A stretch of 64,000 nucleotides of DNA from JAJKIP01 sp037200685 (GTDB lineage: Bacteria; Bacteroidota; Bacteroidia; Chitinophagales; Chitinophagaceae), in contig JBBCIG010000019.1 in the NCBI GenBank assembly GCA_037200685.1, forward strand, positions 248,001 to 312,000. Reading direction: 5' to 3'. Of this stretch, positions 27,725 to 36,500 are shown piece by piece (position 1 is the stretch's first letter; every line of letters begins with the position of its first letter). The position numbers were made by a program, and so were the translations under genes. The notes under the pieces were generated by a model. It was not told the DNA's origin and made no database searches. It saw only the letters and a program-made list of their open reading frames with translations.

Positions 27725-29569
27725 ATGATTCGCAAGCAGGAAGTACTTAACGATGTTGTCATAAAATTCGCCGGTGATAGTGGAGATGGTATGCAGCTGA
27801 CAGGCACGCAATTCACCAACAATACAGCTCTACTCGGTATTGATCTTTCTACATTCCCGGATTTCCCTGCGGAGATCAGGGCGCCGCAAGGAACATTGCC
27901 GGGTGTGAGTGGTTACCAGTTGCGGTTTTCATCAGACAGGGTGTATACTCCAGGTGATGCATGTGATGTATTGGTAGCGATGAATGCCGCCGCGTTAAAA
28001 ACAAATCTTACTGCGTTGAAGAAAGGCGGTAAGATCATCGTGAATACGGATGGTTTTGATTCAAAGAACCTGCGCCTTGCTAATTATCCCGATGGTGAAA
28101 ATCCATTGGAGAACGGAAGCCTTGAAAATTATGAAGTCATCAAAATGGATGTGACGAAGATGACAAGAGAGGCGTTGAAAGATTTCACGATGGGCATGAA
28201 AGAAAAGGACAGGGCCAAGAATATGTTTGTGCTCGGGTTCCTTTACTGGATGTATGGCCGCGATATGGAAAACACTACCAATTTTTTAAAAGAAAAATTC
28301 GGCAAAAAACAAGATATATTTGAAAGCAACCTGAAAGTATTACAGGCGGGATATAATTTCGGTGATACTACCGAAACATTTACAACAACGTATAAAGTTG
28401 AAAAAGCGAAGATGCCTGCGGGCTCTTATCGTTCTGTCATGGGCAACCAGGCGTTGTCGTATGGATTGATCGCCGCGGCGCAAAAAAGTGGTTTGCCGAT
28501 GTTCCTCGGATCATACCCTATCACTCCCGCTTCTGATATATTGCATGAACTCAGCCGGCATAAAAATTTTGGAATAAGAACTTTCCAGGCCGAAGATGAA
28601 ATTGCTGCTATCACTTCCGCTATAGGTGCGGCTTATGGCGGCGCATTGGGTGTTACCACTACTTCAGGCCCCGGCATGGCGTTAAAAGGAGAAGCAATGG
28701 GACTCGCAGTGATGCTCGAAATTCCTTTATTAATAATAGATGTACAAAGAGGCGGCCCTTCTACAGGATTACCAACAAAAACAGAACAGAGCGATTTGTT
28801 ACAATCGTACTATGGCAGGAACGGTGAATGCCCGATGCCTGTTATTTCCGCGTCTACACCAGCAGATTGTTTTGATGCGGTATATGAAGCGGTAAGAATC
28901 GCGGTGCAGCACATGACGCCTGTTATTTTTTTAAGTGATGGTTATATTGCGAACGGTGCGGAGCCATGGAAGTTCCCCAAATCAGATGAGCTGCCACCGA
29001 TTCATGTAAAGTTCAAAACAGAATTGGGCGACCACGAAGAAAAACTGCAACCCTATTTGCGTGATGAAAAGTTAGCTCGTCCCTGGGCGGTGCCCGGCAC
29101 AGCAGGCCTGGAACATCGCATTGGTGGTTTGGAAAAACAAAACGTTACCGGCAATATCAGTTACGAACCGGAGAACCACCAGTTGATGGTGAAAATAAGA
29201 CAAGAGAAAGTAGATAAGATCGCCGAATATATTCCCGAACAAAAAATAGACAACGGCCCCGATAAAGGAAAAGTATTGATACTCGGTTGGGGCTCTACTT
29301 ATGGCGCTATCAAATCCGCGGTAACGGAGTTGCGGGCCGCCGGCCGTGAAGTGAGCCATGCACATCTTCGCTATGTTCGTCCCTTCCCCAAAAATCTCGG
29401 CAGCATTTTGAGAAATTTTGAAACAGTCCTTATTCCCGAGATCAACAACGGTCAATTAATAAAAATCATCCGTGACATTTATTTAATTGATGCGAAGGGA
29501 TATAATAAAATAATGGGTGTGCCGATTACAAAAACTGAATTAGTAGAAGAGATCGGGAAATATTTATAA
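27725..29569 (+). CDS. korA: 2-oxoacid:ferredoxin oxidoreductase, fused gamma-alpha subunit (KorA type)
   Basis: The 614-residue protein has the gamma domain first (about residues 8-190, 'IKFAGDSGDGMQLTGTQF') and then the alpha domain (about 215-600, 'GNQALSYGLIAAAQKSG...GSYPITPASDILHELS' and 'RGGPSTGLPTKTEQSDL'). This arrangement is that of 2-oxoglutarate or related oxidoreductases that make acyl-CoA, CO2 and reduced ferredoxin. The beta subunit that binds thiamine diphosphate and the [4Fe-4S] cluster normally follows immediately but is absent; an IS110 element lies there instead. The protein itself looks complete. Confidence 0.9.
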   Translation: MIRKQEVLNDVVIKFAGDSGDGMQLTGTQFTNNTALLGIDLSTFPDFPAEIRAPQGTLPGVSGYQLRFSSDRVYTPGDACDVLVAMNAAALKTNLTALKKGGKIIVNTDGFDSKNLRLANYPDGENPLENGSLENYEVIKMDVTKMTREALKDFTMGMKEKDRAKNMFVLGFLYWMYGRDMENTTNFLKEKFGKKQDIFESNLKVLQAGYNFGDTTETFTTTYKVEKAKMPAGSYRSVMGNQALSYGLIAAAQKSGLPMFLGSYPITPASDILHELSRHKNFGIRTFQAEDEIAAITSAIGAAYGGALGVTTTSGPGMALKGEAMGLAVMLEIPLLIIDVQRGGPSTGLPTKTEQSDLLQSYYGRNGECPMPVISASTPADCFDAVYEAVRIAVQHMTPVIFLSDGYIANGAEPWKFPKSDELPPIHVKFKTELGDHEEKLQPYLRDEKLARPWAVPGTAGLEHRIGGLEKQNVTGNISYEPENHQLMVKIRQEKVDKIAEYIPEQKIDNGPDKGKVLILGWGSTYGAIKSAVTELRAAGREVSHAHLRYVRPFPKNLGSILRNFETVLIPEINNGQLIKIIRDIYLIDAKGYNKIMGVPITKTELVEEIGKYL

Positions 29570-29570
29570 G

Positions 29571-29612
29571 CCCAGCGGTAGTGCTACTATCAGCTTCGTT
29601 GCGTCGCACTCT
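29571..29612 (+). repeat. Modular intergenic repeat, copy R6, left part (split by IS110)
   Basis: This part reads CCCAGCGGTAGTGCTACTAT, CAGCTTCGTTGCGTCGCACT, CT. The sequence continues as repeat only after the IS110 element, at 30981. The opening words parallel R4 and R8. Confidence 0.8.
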
Positions 29613-29694
29613 CCTATGTTTACAAAATAAACAGTAATAGTTCCTTCAGAGAAAGTTAAGATACCAATAGATTTGATTTTCATAAAGTGAAAAA

Positions 29695-29825
29695 AGGGTG
29701 AGAGCCAATCGCACATAAACAGCCTATAGGCATGTTGAGCTGAAGAAATAGCCTCGCTCTTTTTTATCTCTTCGAGTTTGAACAGAATGTAAGGAGTGCC
29801 GCCTTGCCGCACATCCAGGATAACC
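29695..29825 (+). ncRNA. Candidate IS110 bridge RNA (target loop then donor loop)
   Basis: A target-binding loop is proposed at 29703-29741. TCGCAC (29709-29714) is identical to the left target 29604-29609. A GCC-TATA-GGC hairpin follows at 29722-29731. GTTGA (29734-29738) is complementary to the right target TCAAC (30983-30987). A donor-binding loop is proposed at about 29775-29825. ACAGAAT (29782-29788) is identical to the seven bases before the core at the right end (30974-30980). GTGC/GCAC arms follow (29796-29799 and 29809-29812). Only AGG (29817-29819) is seen as complement to the left end CCT, so the right donor guide is weak. Exact RNA ends are unknown. Confidence 0.65.
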
Positions 29826-29879
29826 GTAAGGAGACAAAACGAAGGGAGATTTTCACTTTATATCATAAAAACAATTGGT

Positions 29880-30929
29880 ATGAAAAGAATCTTAAAACAA
29901 GTAGTGGGCATAGATGTAGCCCAGGATGAATTAGTCGTTTGCTCAGGTCGTTTATATGAGGATTTATCCTGTGAGCTGTATGCTCACAAAATCTTTCCAA
30001 ATACAGCAAAAGGGTTTGTCTCTCTTATAGAATGGGCGACAAAAAAGCAAGGAGAAATAGCTGTTCGTTTTGTAATGGAAGCAACGGGCGTTTATCATGA
30101 ATCACTGGCTTATTTTTTAGCGGAAAGGCAAATGGATGTAAGCGTGGTATTGCCCAATAAGATCAGTAATTATGTAAGAACATTATCTGTTAAAACGATA
30201 ACAGACAAAACAGCTTCTGAAGCGATCACTCAATTTGGATTGGAAAGAAATCTTGACAGCTGGCATCCGCCAAAGGGTATTTATAAGAAATTAAGGCAAT
30301 TAACCAGGGAAAGAGACCAGCTGGTGGAAAGCAGAACAGCGGTCAAAAATCAATTACATGCAGAGACTGCCGAAGCCCAACCCAACAAAACAAGCGTAGC
30401 AAGAACAAAAAAACGTATTGCTTTTCTGGATAAACAAGAAGCAGAAATTAAAGAAGAGTTACGTGAATTGGTCGGCCAAGATGAAGAAATGAAAAAGCTC
30501 TTAATAATTATCTGTTCTATTCCAGGCGTGGGGTTATTAACAGCTGTAACAGTGCTGGCGGAAACCAATGGCTTTGACCTGATACGTAATAAAAAACAAT
30601 TAACCAGCTACGCAGGTCTGGATGTAAGAGAAAAGCAGTCGGGTACCTCTGTAAAAGGCAAACCCAAAATATCCAAAAAAGGGAATAGATATTTAAGAAA
30701 AGCCATGCATTTCCCGGCACTCACAGCCATCCGTCACGATGAAAGGTTTAAAGCCATATTTGCACGGATGGTAGCAAAACACGGAATAAAAATGAAGGCT
30801 GCTGTAGCCATACAACGAAAACTACTGGAAATGATCTTTACAATTTATAAAAGCAAAATCGCCTATGACAAAGAATATTTTAAAAAATTAGAGAGCAGCC
30901 TAAGCCACTCTCTAAACAGGCTGGCTTAA
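29880..30929 (+). CDS. IS110-family transposase (DEDD recombinase)
   Basis: The start is set at the ATG at 29880 (MKRILKQVVGIDVAQDEL); upstream codons would fall in the non-coding RNA region. The 349-residue protein has the N-terminal RuvC-like DEDD domain (D12 in 'GIDVA', E in 'VMEATGVYHESLAYFL') and a coiled-coil middle (about residues 140-205). The C-terminal Tnp domain (about 220-310) has 'SIPGVGLLTAVTVLAE' and 'TSYAGLDVREKQSGTSVKG', where the catalytic Ser is expected. It is intact, with no stops or shifts, so the element may be active. Confidence 0.93.
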   Translation: MKRILKQVVGIDVAQDELVVCSGRLYEDLSCELYAHKIFPNTAKGFVSLIEWATKKQGEIAVRFVMEATGVYHESLAYFLAERQMDVSVVLPNKISNYVRTLSVKTITDKTASEAITQFGLERNLDSWHPPKGIYKKLRQLTRERDQLVESRTAVKNQLHAETAEAQPNKTSVARTKKRIAFLDKQEAEIKEELRELVGQDEEMKKLLIIICSIPGVGLLTAVTVLAETNGFDLIRNKKQLTSYAGLDVREKQSGTSVKGKPKISKKGNRYLRKAMHFPALTAIRHDERFKAIFARMVAKHGIKMKAAVAIQRKLLEMIFTIYKSKIAYDKEYFKKLESSLSHSLNRLA

Positions 30930-30980
30930 GCCGCCTAAAGAACAAAAATATAAAATATCCTTTGGTATTTAACACAGAAT

Positions 30981-31025
30981 CTTCAACGTTCTGTAATTCT
31001 ACTGAGCACTGTCGAAGTTTCTGTA
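30981..31025 (+). repeat. Modular intergenic repeat, copy R6, right part
   Basis: The repeat resumes after IS110 as CTTCAACGTTCTGTAATTCT, ACTGAGCACTGTCGAAG. It has drifted from R5 (GTTCAACGTTCTGTTCTTTA). A separate hairpin-like segment (ACCCC...GGGGT) lies at about 31047-31067 and an inverted repeat CCCGCTTGCGGG at about 31151-31162. Confidence 0.7.
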
Positions 31026-31229
31026 CAAGAGCGATTTTCTTTAATGACAACAGACCCCTCGTTCCTCGGGGTGACAAGGAAACGTTTGACCGCTTAATAC
31101 TTCCTTTATAAGAATATTCTATACTGTAGTTATTTTCTTTGTCATAGTTTATCCCGCTTGCGGGAGCGAGGAACGAACCATCTACTAATATCGTACTGAT
31201 CGTTTTCTATGCTCATCCGTGTTACTGCA

Positions 31230-31294
31230 GTTGAAGAGTGCGACGCAAGGGACGATGCCATGAATACTTCGACTTCGCTCAGTACTAAAGTTAT
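31230..31294 (-). repeat. Modular intergenic repeat, copy R7, with a vacant IS110 target
   Basis: Read on the minus strand: GAGCGAAGTCGAAGTATTCA, TGGCATCGTCCCTTGCG, TCGCACTCTTCAAC. The last 14 bases (31230-31243) are exactly the target that the IS110 element used, and they are unoccupied. The copy ends just before the minus-strand HD gene. Confidence 0.8.
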
Positions 31295-31307
31295 GGTAAA
31301 TAAAAAC

Positions 31308-32594
31308 TCACTTAATAAACGGTGTCGTCTCCACTGTCGTCTTCACAAAAAAAGCATCATAAGAAATCATAACAGCATAGAGGAACATGGCGATAATAAG
31401 ACCGTACATGAATATATTATAAGAGATGCGTAGCAACTTATATTTCTTCGCCAATACCACGCCAAGGAAATAAAGATCTTTTACCATGCTGCTGTACAGG
31501 TAATCCTTATCATTCAGCATTTCTTTCATCGCCCAGTCATAATCAGGCAATGCCATGCTGTGAAAATTACCGAAGAAAAGCAGGTTGGTTTTTTTTAATT
31601 GTATATCTTCTTTTGTAAAAGTACCCTGCGATACATTGGGCCTTGTCGCCTTTACTGCATATATAATCGTACCTACGCAAACCAATACAAGCATAATAGT
31701 TGGAAGTATCAGGTATTTATTTTCATCCAGGTGGCGGATAAGAACAGAGACAACAACAGATAGTATAATCGAATTCACGGAGATCATGATATTCGCTTTG
31801 CTGTCGGCCATCTGGCTCAAGTTCGCATGGTTGCTCGCCATGATGCGGAACACAGTAGAGATACCTCTTTCTGTTTGGTTATCTTTTTCTTTTCGTTTTT
31901 TAGTTTCGGTTTCTTTTTTTAATTCTTCAGTAAAAACATTCAACATTTTATCTTCCTTCTTTTCTTTTTTGCCTTCCTTTTTCGAATCATTATTATTGTC
32001 ATCGTGCTGTTTCAACTCCTCAATATGTCTTTCTTTTACAGGTTGTAATTTTCTTTTCCCGTAATCTGTAAAATATTTATGGTTTTCCATAAAAGCAATC
32101 GTCTTCCGCCGCCATTTCTTTTTCGAAAGATTTTCTTTTGAATGCTCCACCAGTTCCCGCATCAGCATCTCATTTCTTATTTTAAAATCTTCCGAACCAA
32201 GATGAAAAAGGTCCGCATCACATATAATCTGTTCAATAAGCGTAGTGGGTGATTGCGGCATTTTCGTAGCATCAATGCAAGCGCCTACTTTTTGAATAAG
32301 GGAAGCGTCCGCATTGCGTTCCTGTAAAAAAGAAGTGGCTAAACGTTTGCTCATTTCTTCATGGCCTTCCGCTCCGCTGCTGAAACCGGTGTCATGAAAC
32401 CAGGCTGCTATTAAAACAGAAACCCTGTCTTCCGGTTGCAGGCTGTAATAATCCGCCAATTCTTCGCAGGCCAGTACCACTCTTTCTGTATGTTCGAGAT
32501 TATGATACCTGACGCTTTTGTTAACTTTATTCAGAAATAGTTCGGTGGCGAATTCCCGGGCTTCGAAAAGTAGTTGTGATTGTGGGCCAGTCAT
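31308..32594 (-). CDS. HD-domain phosphohydrolase fused to a Pycsar-effector transmembrane domain (PycTM)
   Basis: The 428-residue protein has an N-terminal HD domain (about residues 8-190) with metal ligands H31, H35, H67/D68, H78 and D126/D128. A highly charged linker follows (about 195-245). The C-terminal domain matches the Pycsar effector family (DUF5706/PycTM): 'RIMASNHANLSQMADSKANIMISVN' (about 250-274), then helices near 270-287, 296-316 and 396-413. PycTM proteins are membrane effectors switched on by cyclic pyrimidine nucleotides. No pyrimidine cyclase gene is next to it. The HD domain could hydrolyse a nucleotide signal and so restrain the effector, or the protein may have a housekeeping role. 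Confidence 0.85.
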   Translation of the reverse strand: MTGPQSQLLFEAREFATELFLNKVNKSVRYHNLEHTERVVLACEELADYYSLQPEDRVSVLIAAWFHDTGFSSGAEGHEEMSKRLATSFLQERNADASLIQKVGACIDATKMPQSPTTLIEQIICDADLFHLGSEDFKIRNEMLMRELVEHSKENLSKKKWRRKTIAFMENHKYFTDYGKRKLQPVKERHIEELKQHDDNNNDSKKEGKKEKKEDKMLNVFTEELKKETETKKRKEKDNQTERGISTVFRIMASNHANLSQMADSKANIMISVNSIILSVVVSVLIRHLDENKYLILPTIMLVLVCVGTIIYAVKATRPNVSQGTFTKEDIQLKKTNLLFFGNFHSMALPDYDWAMKEMLNDKDYLYSSMVKDLYFLGVVLAKKYKLLRISYNIFMYGLIIAMFLYAVMISYDAFFVKTTVETTPFIK

Positions 32595-32609
32595 ACTTTA
32601 ATTTTGGAC

Positions 32610-33503
32610 ATGCTAAATTTAGTCAAAAGCGATAATAACCACGTAAGGAATATTCAAAGAGCGGTTGGATATTTTATTTTATTGCTTTTTGTTTTACTAA
32701 CGCTGGCCACCTGCGAATCCAAACATGTGATCTATACGCCTAAAGGGTATGACATTTCCAAAGCCCAGAAAACGGAACTTGGGCAGAAGCTTGATGAAAT
32801 CTCCGGAATTTTTTGGGAAAATGACGACGTGATGCTGGCCAATGATGATGAAACGGGTAAAATCTTTTTTATTAATCTCAAAGACAAGAAAGATTTTAGC
32901 TATCATGCCCTCAGTTTTGGAAAGAAGAATGATTATGAAGACATCGTAAAAGCGGACACCGCCATTTATTTGTTGATCAGTGATGGCGAGATTGTTAAGG
33001 TAACAGGTTACCATGATGAAGACTCGGTTCAATCAACGGTTGTAGGTTCATTAAAAGGCGGTAACAATGAATTTGAAACCATCTATTACGATAAAGAAAT
33101 AAATTCCATTATCCTGCTTTGTAAAGCTTGTCACAAGGAAAAAGATAAAATAAGAACCGCTTTCCGCTACGATATTGCCACGCAGGTTTTATCAGACACC
33201 CCTTACTATGAAATAAATATAGATGACATCAAGAAAGTGTTGAAGGATAACCGGGTGGAGTTCCGGCCTTCTGCCGCCGCTATTCATCCCATTGAAAAAA
33301 AGTTGTACATACTTTCCTCTGTCGGCAAATTGCTGGTGATAACCGATCGTTCCGGGAATGTGGAGCAGGCTATCCCGCTTTCGCCATCTATGTTTCCGCA
33401 ACCCGAAGGAATTACATTTGCCAGCAATGGGGATATGTATATTTCCAATGAAGTGAATACAGGCGAGAGGGCTACGCTTTTAAAGTTTAAATACCAGCCA
33501 TAA
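32610..33503 (+). CDS. SdiA-regulated-type beta-propeller lipoprotein
   Basis: The start is set at the ATG at 32610, giving a 297-residue protein with a lipoprotein signal (hydrophobic stretch then LATC near residue 35). The body has 'ELGQKLDEISGIFWENDDVMLANDDETGKIFFI' and 'FPQPEGITFASNGDMYISNE', which are the SdiA-regulated / phytase-like propeller signatures. The function is unknown. Its start codon is 15 bases from that of the divergent HD-PycTM gene. Confidence 0.82.
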   Translation: MLNLVKSDNNHVRNIQRAVGYFILLLFVLLTLATCESKHVIYTPKGYDISKAQKTELGQKLDEISGIFWENDDVMLANDDETGKIFFINLKDKKDFSYHALSFGKKNDYEDIVKADTAIYLLISDGEIVKVTGYHDEDSVQSTVVGSLKGGNNEFETIYYDKEINSIILLCKACHKEKDKIRTAFRYDIATQVLSDTPYYEINIDDIKKVLKDNRVEFRPSAAAIHPIEKKLYILSSVGKLLVITDRSGNVEQAIPLSPSMFPQPEGITFASNGDMYISNEVNTGERATLLKFKYQP

Positions 33504-33559
33504 GCAATTTGTAATTAAATTACCGCGGTAAATATATTTGGCGGCCAAAACTACTCATC

Positions 33560-36500
33560 ATGCGATTAAGAAAATTCTTATTCCTTCTTTTCTTTCCGGC
33601 TTCTTATTGCTTCTCCCAAACGGATAATGTAGCACAGCGCATCTTTTTGGTAGGTGATGCCGGTGAGATGAAAAAGGATGGTTCGCACCCGGTATGCGAC
33701 TGGCTGAAACAACATATTGACTGGAATGATGCAAAGAATACCATTGTTTACCTCGGCGATAATATTTACCCGGAAGGAATGCCTGCGGAAGGAAGTAAAA
33801 ATTATGACGCCGCGAAAAAAGTAATAGATTATCAAATCTCCGTGGTGCAGGGAAAAAACGCCAAAGCTTTTTTTGTTCCCGGCAATCATGATTGGGCGGA
33901 GGGAAGACCGGGCAGTTTACAGCAGTTACGTAATCAATCAAAATATATCACCGGGTTGCAGTTACCCAATGTGCAGGTATTACCGGCGAATGGTTGCCCG
34001 GGTCCTGTAGATGTACAGGTAGGTGATAAAGCGGTATTAATTTTTATGGATAGCCAATGGTGGCTGCAGCAAACGGAAAGACCGGGCATCGAATCAGATT
34101 GTGATTATAAAACAGAGGATGAAATTATCACCGCGTTAAAAGATATTATCAGTTCTTATCCTGATAAGCTTATCATCATTGCTATGCACCATCCTTTTTA
34201 TACGCATGGTAAGCATGGCGGTTATTTTACACTCAAACAACATATTTTTCCCTTAACTGAAGCGAATAAATCATTGTATATCCCGTTGCCGGTGATTGGT
34301 TCCATTTATCCCATCGTGCGGGGCGTATTTGGAAATATACAGGATACAAAACATCCGCAGTATAAAAACATGATCAGCCGGATAGAAGAAGTGATGAAAC
34401 AGCACCCGAATGTGGTACACGCAGCGGGGCATGAACATGCTTTACAATTTTTAAAACATGACAGCATCCCTTATATCGTCAGCGGCGCGGGTTCTAAAAG
34501 TACACTGGTAAAAGACGGACCCAATACAGTGTTCGCTGATAGTAAAAATGGTTTTGCCACCCTGGAGATTACAACTGACGGGCAAGTTTCTGTAAAATTT
34601 TATACATTAACCAGCAGTGGTTTGGCGCAGCCAATTTTTAATACGGCGTTAAACACTTTACAACCTGTAAAAGATGTTGCTGAAAAAATTCCATCTTTCC
34701 CAGATTCAGTTACAGTAATTGCTTCAGGTAAATTCAAATCAAGCGGCTTCCGGAATTTTTTATTGGGAAAAAATTATCGCAGGGAATGGAAGACACCATT
34801 GCGTGTACCGGTAATTGATATGGGAAAAGAATTCGGCGGCCTCACTCCTTTAAAAAGAGGTGGTGGTCATCAAACGAAATCATTACGGTTAGAAGATAAA
34901 AATGGTAAGCAATATGTTTTCAGGGCGATAGAAAAATCAGTTACGGATGCTGCGGTACCTCCTGAATTACGTGGCACTATTGCAAAGGATCTCATATCCG
35001 ATGGTGTATCGGCATCTTATCCTTACGCTGCATTGTCTATACCGCCACTTGCTGCCGCAGTTAATGTTCCGCATGCCAATCCAAGATTGGTATACGTTCC
35101 TGATGATCCACGGCTGGGAAAATTCAGATCGGATTTTGCGAATACCTTTTGTTTAATAGAAGAAAGAGTGCCCGGCGCTGATAAATCATACAGTACGGAT
35201 GAAATGGCCGATAAGCTGGAAGATGATAATGACAATATGCTTGATCAAAAAGCACTGTTGAGAGCAAGATTGCTCGATATGTTCGTCATGGACTTTGACC
35301 GGCATGAAGATCAATGGCGCTGGGCTGTTACTGATAATGGAAAAGGGAAAACATTTTACCCGATACCGAGAGATAGGGACCAGCCATTTTTTGTTAGTAA
35401 AGGATTGTTGCCATCTGTTGCCCGCAAACCTTGGATATCCCCGCAGGTGCAGGGGTTCCGTGCAAAAGCGATCAATATTAAAACATACAATTTCAATGGT
35501 AGGCATATTGATCGTGCCTTTATGAATGAATTGAATGAAGAGGATTGGAAAAAAGCGGTGGATGAATTTCTTCCAAGGATGACGGATGAATTGATCGAAA
35601 CATCATTACACTTACAACCCGCCCCCATCCGTTCCTTACCGAGAAATGAAGAAATTATTCAAAAGTTAAAAGACCGCAGGAATTATTTCGCCAGCGAAAT
35701 GAGGCAGTATTACCGCTTTATCTCAAAGATCGTTGACATAACAGGCAGCGATAAAAAAGAATTATTTGATATTACCCGTAACACGGACGGTTCCGTATTG
35801 ATCAAGATGTTTAAGATTACAAAAGAAGGCGAACAGTCAACAAAACTCTATGAAAGAAAATTTGATCCTTCAATAACTAAAGAGATACGTCTATATGGCC
35901 GTGGCGGAGAAGATAAATTTTTAGTAAAAGGAAAAGACGACGGGCAAATAAAAATAAGAATGATCGGTGGCGGCGGCAATGATATGTTTGAGGACAATGC
36001 AGCATCACCCGCGGCAAAAAATATTGCATATGATGTAAATAACAAACCCAACCAGTTCAGCGGTAACCTGCAGCAAAAATTATCCGCTAGCCCGGCTGTC
36101 AATAAATATGAAAGGATGTATTATAAATACGATCAGAATATTCCTTTTGTGTCCATCAACTTTAATCCTGATGATGGATTGTTCCTCGGCGCTTCATTAA
36201 AAATGATCAGGCATGGTTTCCGCAAAACGCCTTATAAAGCGATGCACGAGTTTTCCATCAACCATGCATTGGCTACCAAAGCCTATAATTTTCATTGGTA
36301 TTCGGAATTCATTGGTGCTTTAGGTAAAAAAACGGATTTACTTTTTGATGCGGATATTAAAGCGCCGCACAGTACCAGCAATTTTTTTGGATATGGCATG
36401 TCTTCGGTTTATGATAAAACCAAACCGGGAGAATTCCGCTATTACCGTGCCCGGTACCGGCTCGGAGATATCTCTCTTTTAGCAAGAAGTAATTTCAGTT

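Larger units (their letters stand above)
29613..30980 (+). mobile_element. IS110-family insertion sequence, complete, 1368 bases between CT cores
   Basis: Both ends can be placed because the element splits a dispersed repeat. Intact copies read GCACTCTTCAAC; here GCACTCT ends at 29612 and CTTCAACG begins at 30981. The duplicated core is CT (29611-29612 and 30981-30982), as reported for IS621. There are no terminal inverted repeats. A 267-base non-coding region precedes the transposase and only 51 bases follow it, which is the IS110-group (not IS1111-group) layout. Confidence 0.85.

Noticed and set aside
29796..29879. N-terminal extension of the IS110 transposase
   Set aside because: It would overlap the proposed bridge RNA; the family begins at about MKRILKQVVGID.
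31209..31433. Plus-strand frame of 74 codons near the HD gene
   Set aside because: Composed of repeat R7 and the antisense of the HD-PycTM C-terminus.
31308..32594. Complete Pycsar defence operon
   Set aside because: No adenylate/guanylate-cyclase-like PycC gene is present on either side; only the effector-type domain is seen.
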